From the NCBI GenBank assembly GCA_046728115.1, contig JBKPDW010000618.1:1-13470 (forward strand): 13,470 bases of DNA, written 5' to 3'. The notes beneath the pieces are model-generated. The model was not told the origin of the DNA and searched no databases. It worked only from the letters and a program-made list of their open reading frames with translations. This document shows positions 1-6,268 of the stretch, piece after piece. Made by a program: the position numbers and the translations under genes. The stretch's first letter is position 1; the number at the start of each line of letters is the position of its first letter. The DNA is from CAVSWN01 sp046728115 (lineage in GTDB: Bacteria; Acidobacteriota; Vicinamibacteria; Vicinamibacterales; CAVVIG01).

Positions 1-522
1 ACGCAAATCGATCAGGCCGGTGACGTCCTCGCTCGGCCGCTGGTACTGCGTTTCAGGCTGCGGTACCGCAGCGTTGTCCAAGATCGACGCATAAATCAGG
101 AAGCTTTCTTTGGGAATCCTGAAACTGAACTGGCCCGATCCCTGCGCTCCGACCTCCGCCCCAAAGAACCTGACCGAGCCCGCGAGCCGCAGCCCAATCT
201 CGGAAAACTCGGCTGTCGCCTTGATTCCCTTGCAGTCGCGGCTTAGTGTGAAGGGCGTCAGGAACACATCCAGGCGCGCCAGATCGAACAACACGCTGCC
301 CACCGCCTCCCGCGGGATCGCCGGCGTGATATCCATCCGTCCCGCCCCGATTGTCGTTGTGACATCCACCGGATCACCACAGGGCACTCCCTGTTGAATG
401 CGTACCGTGCCACCCAGGTCGGTGAGAACGAGCGGCTGTTGGCCGTCGGCGTTCGCCAGCGACGCCGACAACACGAATGCGCTCAACAGGCCGGCCACCA
501 GAAGCGTCAGCTTTGTCTTCAT
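1..522 (-). CDS. Exported protein of unknown function (C-terminus beyond the left edge)
   Basis: The reverse strand is open from ATG at 522 to base 1, giving 174 codons with no stop, so the gene continues outside the window. The protein starts MKTKLTLLVAGLLSAF, a typical Sec signal peptide, with a likely cleavage after ANA (residue 25); the mature protein is therefore periplasmic or outside the cell. The visible mature part has only two cysteines, C48 (VPCGD) and C97 (SRDCK), which could pair, and alternating hydrophobic residues that suggest beta strands. I do not recognise the family. AGGAG lies 6 bases before the ATG, and the stop of the Cys-rich gene upstream is 16 bp away, so it is probably the third gene of the lgt operon. 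The start and signal peptide are well supported; the function is unknown. Confidence 0.8.
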   Translation of the reverse strand, partial: MKTKLTLLVAGLLSAFVLSASLANADGQQPLVLTDLGGTVRIQQGVPCGDPVDVTTTIGAGRMDITPAIPREAVGSVLFDLARLDVFLTPFTLSRDCKGIKATAEFSEIGLRLAGSVRFFGAEVGAQGSGQFSFRIPKESFLIYASILDNAAVPQPETQYQRPSEDVTGLIDLR

Positions 523-538
523 CAGTTTCTCCTGAGCT

Positions 539-1720
539 CTATTGGATGCGCGCCAAGGTGACGTTCGTCAGAGTCGCGCCCTCTTCCTTCAACGACGCAT
601 CGACCCGGAGAAAGTAGCTGGGGCTCGGTGCGACCTGCGAGCCGATCTGGACTTCGGCGCAGATCGTCCCGGGAGTGCAGGATGCGGTCAGTCGCGTGTA
701 GGTGATCGTGGCCGTGTGCGGGAAGTCGTGGTTGTCGGTGACGCGCACCCGGAACCGTTCGCCGACTTTGTACTTGTCTCCAATCGGCCCGGCCACCTTG
801 GTGCCGCCCTCGAAGATGTACACCTGCTCATCGCTGTCCAGTACGATCGCAAACTGCATGTCAGCGAGGGTTGGATCGTCGTCCGGGGGAGGACCATTCA
901 CCAAAATCGGCACATTCGACAGGCCCACGGCGTGTCCCTTGGTGGTTTCGTTCGCTGCGAACTCGACCCAGGCGTCGCCAGTAGAGATCAGTTGGGCCGA
1001 TGCGGCTCCGGCGTCGAAGTTGCCGGTTGTTGACGCCGTCCGCGTCAGCGTGTTGTTCGTCGGCGTGGTGCCGTGAGTCGCGAAATCGACCCACTTGACC
1101 GGTTCCTGATTCCGCCGCGGATCGGGGAAGTTCGGGAGCGCCGTCCCGCCACTGCTGCAGGCGTTGGTGTAGCAGGTCTTCTTGTCGAAGTTGGTGCTGA
1201 CATGGGCATGAGATTCGCAGAACGACTGGGCGCCTTCCTCTGGTTCGGGCTGGCCACCGTGGTTGACGAGGTCGATGCACTGGGCGACGCACACGGCGTT
1301 ACCGTCGGCGTACGGCACCGGCATCTGCGTTCCGCAATTCAAGCAGACGGCGTAGCCGTCGGGGAATGTTCCCTGAAACTCAATCTTCCGCGGCAGGCCG
1401 CCGCACGCGTCCGTCGCAGCCTTCGAGAAGTCGAGCGCAAGCGGGTTGTTCTCGCCCTGGACGAGCGCGATGGCTGCGCGACTCATCGACATGCCGGACA
1501 CCGCCTCGCTGACGCTCGCGCAATCGCTGCTGCCAGGCGCCGGGACCTTCGGGATATCGCACATGACAGCGCTCGTCCGCGGCTCGGGGCCCCCGTCGAA
1601 CACCGGCGGGGGGCCGAGTCCGCCGACCGACAAAGCGCAATTGGGAAGCGCGAGCAGCGCCAGCGGCCAAAACCAGCCGGCGCGCAACCGACGGCCACTC
1701 GACGTCAGGAAATCGCGCAT
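539..1720 (-). CDS. Cys-rich exported protein with C-terminal SPRY/lectin-like beta-sandwich module
   Basis: A 393-aa protein. I chose ATG at 1720 over the in-frame TTG at 1738 because AGGAGG (1730-1735) lies 9 bases before it and lies inside the longer version. A basic N-terminus (SGRRLRAG) is followed by a hydrophobic stretch (WFWPLALLALPNC), which is a signal peptide. C28 would be lipidated only if LPNC served as a lipobox, and Asn at -1 is poor for that. Residues 54-188 hold ten cysteines, including CLNC (126-129) and CVAQC (144-148), which suggests a disulfide-bonded exported domain. Residues about 208-393 follow a pattern seen in many secreted proteins of Acidobacteria-like bacteria (VKWVDF, TLTRT, FDAGAASAQLI, DAWVEFAA, VGLS, YIFEGG, GERFRVRV), a single beta-sandwich module probably used for binding. 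C348 and C354 may form a local disulfide. No catalytic motif was seen. It sits 14 bp behind lgt. Confidence 0.8.
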   Translation of the reverse strand: MRDFLTSSGRRLRAGWFWPLALLALPNCALSVGGLGPPPVFDGGPEPRTSAVMCDIPKVPAPGSSDCASVSEAVSGMSMSRAAIALVQGENNPLALDFSKAATDACGGLPRKIEFQGTFPDGYAVCLNCGTQMPVPYADGNAVCVAQCIDLVNHGGQPEPEEGAQSFCESHAHVSTNFDKKTCYTNACSSGGTALPNFPDPRRNQEPVKWVDFATHGTTPTNNTLTRTASTTGNFDAGAASAQLISTGDAWVEFAANETTKGHAVGLSNVPILVNGPPPDDDPTLADMQFAIVLDSDEQVYIFEGGTKVAGPIGDKYKVGERFRVRVTDNHDFPHTATITYTRLTASCTPGTICAEVQIGSQVAPSPSYFLRVDASLKEEGATLTNVTLARIQ

Positions 1721-1729
1721 GGGCAACAT

Positions 1730-1735
1730 CCTCCT
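1730..1735 (-). promoter_or_regulatory. Ribosome-binding site of the Cys-rich protein, overlapping the lgt stop
   Basis: The reverse strand reads TGAGGAGG: the TGA stop of lgt shares its last base with AGGAGG. The spacing of 9 bases to ATG 1720 decides the start of the 393-aa gene. The overlap favours translational coupling to lgt. Confidence 0.7.
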
Positions 1736-2559
1736 CAAACGGTTGGAATGGGATGCGAGTATTCAGCGCGTCTGCGCCGGAGCATGTAGAGGAGAGCTGA
1801 TGCGGCCACCAACGTCGCCATCGCGATGAACTGCGATGTTGACCACGGCCCGATCACGCCGCGATCCGGATCGGCGCGGACGATCTCGATGAAATACCGC
1901 AGCACCCCATAACCCAGGGCGAACGCGGCCAGCGGTTGCCCCGACGCGCGCTGCCGGCGACGCGCGGCGAACACCAAGAACAGCAGCACGACGCCCGCTA
2001 GCGATTCGTACAGCTGCGTCGGATGGACCGGCAACGACGCCGTGGCGTCCGGCGGCAGCAGCCCGAGCAGCCTCTGCTCCACAAACGCCGGCGAGCCCGC
2101 AGGAAATTGAACGGCCCACGGTCCATCCCAGACGCGGCCGAAATCACAGCCCCCCAGGAAGCACCCGATGCGCGTGAGCGTGAGACCGAGGCACAGCGAT
2201 GGCGCCACGCAGTCGGCCCATGCGAGCACACGGATGTCCTGAATCCGGCAGAACAACATCGCGGCGCCCAGGCCGCCGAGAAATCCTCCGTACGCGACGA
2301 CGCCGCCTTTCCACCAGGCGACGATGTCGAGCACGTGATCAAATTGGTCGAGATTGGTCGCGACGTACAACAGGCGTGCACCAACAACCGCGCCGGCGAG
2401 CGTCCACGTCGCGCAGCGATCCGCCAGGTGCCCCTCGATTCCGGCGCGCTCGGCCAGCCGGATCGCGATCAGTCGTCCGAAGATGACTGACAACGTCAGC
2501 ATGAGACCGTACGAGTACAACGGGATGTCGAAGGGAAGATGAAAGAGAATCGGCCGCAC
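1735..2559 (-). CDS. lgt: Prolipoprotein diacylglyceryl transferase
   Basis: Lgt transfers diacylglycerol from phosphatidylglycerol to the lipobox cysteine of prolipoproteins, in the inner membrane; it is the first step of lipoprotein maturation. The 274-aa length is normal. The start MRPILFHLPFDIPLYSYGLML matches the family's usual N-terminus and fixes the GTG at 2559, although no clear Shine-Dalgarno precedes it. Further signatures are GARLLYV (60-66), GGVVAYGGFLGG (85-96), LTRIGCFLGGCDFGR (128-142, the Lgt signature with the arginine that matches E. coli R143), HPTQLYE (179-185) and RYFIEIVRADPDRG (221-234). Several hydrophobic segments fit a multi-pass membrane protein. E. coli H103 aligns with Y90, which I believe is a common variant in this branch. 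It heads a leftward operon with two exported proteins and diverges from the activase gene. Confidence 0.96.
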   Translation of the reverse strand: MRPILFHLPFDIPLYSYGLMLTLSVIFGRLIAIRLAERAGIEGHLADRCATWTLAGAVVGARLLYVATNLDQFDHVLDIVAWWKGGVVAYGGFLGGLGAAMLFCRIQDIRVLAWADCVAPSLCLGLTLTRIGCFLGGCDFGRVWDGPWAVQFPAGSPAFVEQRLLGLLPPDATASLPVHPTQLYESLAGVVLLFLVFAARRRQRASGQPLAAFALGYGVLRYFIEIVRADPDRGVIGPWSTSQFIAMATLVAASALLYMLRRRRAEYSHPIPTV

Positions 2560-2612
2560 GATGTTGACCAGATTGCCGGCCAGCGATTCGCGCCCAAGAC
2601 ACTACTCTGAAC

Positions 2613-2640
2613 ATTATGAAAACGCAACGAAAAATGGCTA
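2613..2640 (-). promoter_or_regulatory. Candidate lgt promoter
   Basis: In the AT-richer divergent gap the reverse strand carries CATAAT (complement of 2613-2618), 5 of 6 to the sigma-70 -10 box. TAGCCA lies 16 bases upstream (complement of 2635-2640), 4 of 6 to the -35 box. The -10 box lies about 54 bp before the GTG. No convincing plus-strand promoter for the activase gene was found here. The match is weak and from sequence alone. Confidence 0.3.
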
Positions 2641-2679
2641 CTGGGCTTATGGTGTAGGCTTGCTGCGCGTCTTCGGTGC

Positions 2680-2685
2680 AAGGGG
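2680..2685 (+). promoter_or_regulatory. Ribosome-binding site that decides the activase start
   Basis: AAGGGG followed by 5 bases (TTGAA) leads to GTG at 2691. The longer start, GTG at 2676, would place this site inside the gene and has no comparable site of its own. Confidence 0.5.
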
Positions 2686-2690
2686 TTGAA

Positions 2691-5321
2691 GTGGCGCGTA
2701 ACTCCCGAAGTCAACCGACCAGCCATCACATCGTGCTCGGCGTCGACGTCGGATCGACGACAGTCAAAGCCGTCGCGGTCGATCCGCACACGCGCGCCAT
2801 TGTGTGGTCCGAGTACCGTCGTCACGAGACGCGCCTGGCCGACACACTGCTGGCGTTGCTGGTGGAGATCGGCGAGGTGTTCGCCAACGTCCCGGTCGAT
2901 GACATCCGCATCTTCGCCATGGGCTCGGGCGCTGGTCCGTTGTGCGAGCCGCTTGGTGCGAAGTTCGTGCACGAGGTCAACGCCGTCACCATGGCGGTGG
3001 AGGAGCTGCACCCCGACGCCGGGAGCGTCGTCGAGCTCGGCGGGCAGGACGCGAAGATCATCATGTACGCCGTCGACGCATCCGGCAGGAAGCGTGCCTC
3101 TGCCTCGATGAACGACAAGTGCGCGTCGGGCACTGGCGCGACGATCGACAAGTGTCTGATCAAAGTCGGAATGCGGCGGGAGGAGCTCCCGCATCTGCGT
3201 TGGGATCCGTCACGGCTGCACCACGTCGCGGCCAAGTGCGGCGTGTTCGCCGAAACCGACATCGTCAGTCTGGTGAAAGCCGGCATCCCGTCGAGCGAAA
3301 TCATGTGCTCGCTGGCCGACGCGATCGTGTCGCAGAACCTCTCGGTCCTCACGCGCGGGAACACGCTAAAGCCCAAGGTCCTGCTGCTTGGTGGACCGAA
3401 CGCCTTCCTGCGATTCCTGCAGTCGTGCTGGCGCCAGCGGATTCCTGAGACGTGGCGCGCTCGCGGGTTCAGGTACCCTGCTGACGTGCCGATCGACGAG
3501 CTCATTGCCGTGCCGCCCCAGGCGGAGTACTACGCGGCGTACGGCGCGGTCCTCTACGGTCTGCACGAGCCGGCCAGCACCGGGAGATACCGTGGCCTGG
3601 ATCCACTCAAGGCGTTTGTCGACGGTGGACGGACGCTGCAACTTGCGACGTCAGCCGGGCCAGGCCTCGCGACCGAATCTTCCGAGCTCGAGGCGTTCCG
3701 CCGTGCGTATGCGATCCCGCCTTTCGTGCCCGCGACGTTTCCGCCGGGCACGTGCGTGCGGGCCGTCGTCGGTCTCGACGGCGGATCGACATCGTCGAAA
3801 GCCGTGCTGATGGATGAGGACGGTCGAATCCTGACCAAGGAGTACCAACTCTCGGAGGGCAACCCGATCGAAGACGCAAAGCAGTTGCTCGCGCGGATCA
3901 AGGCGTCCGTGCACGATCAAGGCGCAATGCTCGACGTCGTCGGCTTCGGGGCAACCGGCTACGCCGCGGACGTCCTGGAAGAGTCGCTGCGCGCAGACGT
4001 GAACATTGTCGAGACAGTCGCCCATCAGATGGCGGCAGTGAAGTTCTTCGGCGACGCGGACGTGATCTGCGACATCGGCGGGCAAGACATCAAGGTTCTT
4101 TTCATGACGAACAAGGAAATCCGGAATTTCCGTTTGTCGAACCAATGCTCCGCGGGCAACGGCATGCTATTGCAGGCGATGGCCGACCAGTTCGGGGTGC
4201 CCGTCGCCGATTACGCCGACGTCGCGTTCCGCGCAGCCCTCACGCCGAGGTTCAGCTACGGCTGCGCGGTGTTCCTCGACGCGGACCGCGTCAACTTTCA
4301 AAAAGAGGGATACCGGAAGGAGGAATTACTGGCGGGCCTCGCCATGGTCCTGCCGAAAAACGTCTGGCAGTACGTGGTGCAGATTCCCCGCATGGCGGCG
4401 CTCGGCCGCCGGTACGTGCTCCAGGGCGGCACCCAGTACAACCTGGCCGCTGTCAAGGCACAGGTCGAGTACATCAAGGCGAGGGTTCCCGACGCGGAGA
4501 TCCATGTGCATCCCCACCCGGGCGAGGCCGGAGCGATCGGAGCTGCGCTCGAGACGCTTCGCGTCGTGGCACGGCGCGGGTACTCGACGTTCGTAGGGCT
4601 CGACGCCGCCATCGATCTCACCTACGTCACGCGAAACGACGAAACCACCCGCTGCCACTTCTGCCCGAACAACTGCGCCCGTACGTTCATCGACGCGAGC
4701 ACGCCCGACGGCAACACGACGCGCTATATCTCGGGCTTCAGCTGCGAGAAAGGCACCGTCGAGCCGGCTGAAGCGCTCAAAGCCGTCACAGCTCGCCGGA
4801 AGGATCTGCGGCTGCGATTTCCGAACCTCGTTGATTACGAGAGCAAGGTCCTCTTCCGCAGTTTCTACACGCCGCGGCCCCTCCCCGACGCGAACGCGAT
4901 CGTCGACGACGTTGAGGTCCGGAAGACGCTGTTCGGCGGGGTGAAAAGGAGGCCTGTGCGACGGACCTTCAAGCGCTCGTCGGAGGCGACCGAGAACCGG
5001 AGGCGCCAGATCCAGATCGGTATCCCGCGACCGCGCCGATCTGGCGCACGTATTTCGAGGCGCTGGGCATCCCGAGCGACCACGTCGTCTTCAGCGACTA
5101 CACGTCGGAGGAACTCTGGGCCGAAGGCGGCAAGTACGGCTCGATCGACCCATGCTATCCCTCGAAGGTCTGCCAGGCGCACGTCCATAACCTGCTCTTT
5201 CGCAAGCCGCGCAACCGATTCGATTTCATCTTCTTCCCGTGCATCACCCAAGTGCCGTCGTTCGTCGTCAACACGATGGACAATGCGTCGTGCCCGATCG
5301 TCGCGGGCGCTCCGAAAGTAG
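2691..5321 (+). CDS. Tandem acyl-CoA dehydratase activase (BcrAD/BadFG ATPase), N-terminal part of a frameshifted gene
   Basis: Activases of this ASKHA family use ATP to drive one electron from a [4Fe-4S] cluster into a dehydratase or reductase partner. Module 1 (about 15-295) has GVDVGSTT, ELGGQDAK, C144 in NDKCASGTG and C183 in AKCGVFAETDIVSL. Module 2 (about 357-630) has GLDGGSTSSKA, DIGGQDIKV, C486 in NQCSAGNG and C525 in GCAVFLDADRVNF. Both Cys pairs are 39 residues apart, the same spacing I recall for the cluster ligands of HgdC. Next comes C655-x2-C658-x3-C662 with C685, a possible further FeS site, then the start of a DUF2229-like module ending at GIPR (residue 780, base 5030). From there the frame is wrong: the last 96 residues (Arg/Ser-rich) up to the stop at 5321 are out-of-frame reading. 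The natural protein continues in another frame to 6268. Start GTG 2691 was chosen on the ribosome-binding site. First gene of a plus-strand operon. Confidence 0.9.
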   Translation: MARNSRSQPTSHHIVLGVDVGSTTVKAVAVDPHTRAIVWSEYRRHETRLADTLLALLVEIGEVFANVPVDDIRIFAMGSGAGPLCEPLGAKFVHEVNAVTMAVEELHPDAGSVVELGGQDAKIIMYAVDASGRKRASASMNDKCASGTGATIDKCLIKVGMRREELPHLRWDPSRLHHVAAKCGVFAETDIVSLVKAGIPSSEIMCSLADAIVSQNLSVLTRGNTLKPKVLLLGGPNAFLRFLQSCWRQRIPETWRARGFRYPADVPIDELIAVPPQAEYYAAYGAVLYGLHEPASTGRYRGLDPLKAFVDGGRTLQLATSAGPGLATESSELEAFRRAYAIPPFVPATFPPGTCVRAVVGLDGGSTSSKAVLMDEDGRILTKEYQLSEGNPIEDAKQLLARIKASVHDQGAMLDVVGFGATGYAADVLEESLRADVNIVETVAHQMAAVKFFGDADVICDIGGQDIKVLFMTNKEIRNFRLSNQCSAGNGMLLQAMADQFGVPVADYADVAFRAALTPRFSYGCAVFLDADRVNFQKEGYRKEELLAGLAMVLPKNVWQYVVQIPRMAALGRRYVLQGGTQYNLAAVKAQVEYIKARVPDAEIHVHPHPGEAGAIGAALETLRVVARRGYSTFVGLDAAIDLTYVTRNDETTRCHFCPNNCARTFIDASTPDGNTTRYISGFSCEKGTVEPAEALKAVTARRKDLRLRFPNLVDYESKVLFRSFYTPRPLPDANAIVDDVEVRKTLFGGVKRRPVRRTFKRSSEATENRRRQIQIGIPRPRRSGARISRRWASRATTSSSATTRRRNSGPKAASTARSTHAIPRRSARRTSITCSFASRATDSISSSSRASPKCRRSSSTRWTMRRARSSRALRK
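5028..5032 (+). other. Frameshift junction, inferred 19-base deletion in the activase gene
   Basis: The frame is correct through GIPR (codon CGA 5028-5030) and then correct one base back, from ACC at 5030 (TAPIWRTYF). In DUF2229-type proteins I recall GIPR followed by about eight residues before PxW; here only five bases separate the Arg codon from the Pro codon, so 19 bases are missing, which also equals the one-base frame change. The surviving CGCGA fits loss between two short CGCGA repeats. There is no X XXY YYZ slippery heptamer, so programmed frameshifting is unlikely. It may be a real mutation or an assembly error. Confidence 0.8.
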
Positions 5322-6268
5322 TGCGCGCGGCGTTTACGAAGGAGACCGACTTCTTCGCGGCGCAGGGCATTGAATACGTGGACGGCGCCGTGACGCTCAC
5401 GGAGCCGAGCTACTTCGCGCGACAGATGTTCGACATCTGGGGCGAGCGACTGGGGATCACCGAGGACGAAAACGACTGGGCCTGCCGTGAGGGCTTTGCC
5501 GCGCTGCGCGCGCTCGACGAAGACCTCGAGCGCCGGGGTCTCGAAATCCTCCAGCAGCTCGAAGAAGAGTGCAAGGTCGGTGTGCTGCTGCTGGGGCGTC
5601 CCTATCACCTCGATCCAGGACTCAATCACGGCGTGCTCGACGAATTCCAGATGCTCGGCTATCCGGTGCTGACGATCCGGTCGATCCCGAAGGACCCCAA
5701 ATGGCTGGCGCGGTTCTTCAAGGACGATCTCGAGCGCGGCTTCATCCAATCGCCACTCGACGTGTCTGACGTATGGCCGGAGAACTACTCCGCCAACAGC
5801 GTGCAGAAGGTCTGGGCGGCCAAATTCGCCGCGCGTCATCCGAACCTCGTCGTCCTCGATCTTTCAAGCTTCAAGTGCGGCCACGATGCGCCGACCTACG
5901 GGCTGATCGACAACATCATCTCGGCGAGCGGCACACCGTACTCGGCGTTGCACGACATTGACGCAAACAAGCCGTGCGGGTCGATCAAGATCCGCGTGCG
6001 GACGTACGCGCACACGGTGTCGCTCCATGAGGAGCGGCTTCAGGATCTGGCCGCGAAGCGTTCGGAGCTCCAGCGGCGCGTCGAAGAAAAGAGGCGCGGG
6101 CTCCTGCGCGAGCGGGAGCGCGCGTTGGCGGCCCGGCGTGATCAAGACATCAGTGCACGGCGGCACGATATCGACGCGGCGTACCACGCGTATCTTTCTG
6201 AGGATCCAGTGCTGCCGGCATTCGCGGCGGATCGGTCCGAAGCAGACGTCCACGAGGTCAATGGATGA
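5252..6268 (+). CDS. DUF2229/COG3580-like C-terminal part of the frameshifted activase gene
   Basis: This is the second half of the gene that begins at 2691, not an independent gene. Homologous reading starts at 5030 (TAPIWRTYFEALGIP), while GTG 5252 is only the first in-frame start codon, inside the conserved CITQVPSFVV stretch and without a ribosome-binding site. Counting the joined protein (1192 aa as it stands), conserved-looking motifs are SDYTSEELW, DPCYPSK (C822), FFPCIT (C851), VNTMDNASCPIVAG, GRPYHLDPGLNHG, FKCGHDAP (C1063) and KPCGSIKIRVRTYAHT. The cysteines are candidate FeS ligands. The last ~85 residues include a charged coiled-coil stretch (EERLQDLAAKRSELQRRVEE onward). The product class is clear; its substrate is not known. 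The TGA overlaps the next ATG as ATGA, indicating translational coupling. Confidence 0.85.
   Translation: MPSFVVNTMDNASCPIVAGAPKVVRAAFTKETDFFAAQGIEYVDGAVTLTEPSYFARQMFDIWGERLGITEDENDWACREGFAALRALDEDLERRGLEILQQLEEECKVGVLLLGRPYHLDPGLNHGVLDEFQMLGYPVLTIRSIPKDPKWLARFFKDDLERGFIQSPLDVSDVWPENYSANSVQKVWAAKFAARHPNLVVLDLSSFKCGHDAPTYGLIDNIISASGTPYSALHDIDANKPCGSIKIRVRTYAHTVSLHEERLQDLAAKRSELQRRVEEKRRGLLRERERALAARRDQDISARRHDIDAAYHAYLSEDPVLPAFAADRSEADVHEVNG

Noticed and set aside
1073..1789. 238-codon plus-strand ORF opposite the Cys-rich gene and lgt end
   Set aside because: Arg/Ala-rich translation with no family motifs, fully antisense to a gene with signal peptide and ribosome-binding site; typical GC-rich shadow.
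2649..2654. TATGGT as a -10 box for the activase operon
   Set aside because: Only 4 of 6 matches and no acceptable -35 hexamer 16-18 bases upstream.
2496..3194. 232-codon minus-strand ORF spanning the divergent gap
   Set aside because: It overlaps lgt in another frame and is antisense to the conserved first activase module; Arg/His/Asp-rich translation with no motifs.
5019..5044. Programmed -1 frameshifting as explanation of the split activase
   Set aside because: No X XXY YYZ heptamer is present at the joint, and about six conserved residues are missing as well, which frameshifting cannot explain.
4865..5839. 324-codon minus-strand ORF opposite the activase gene
   Set aside because: Antisense to conserved DUF2229 motifs; composition is that of a complement frame.
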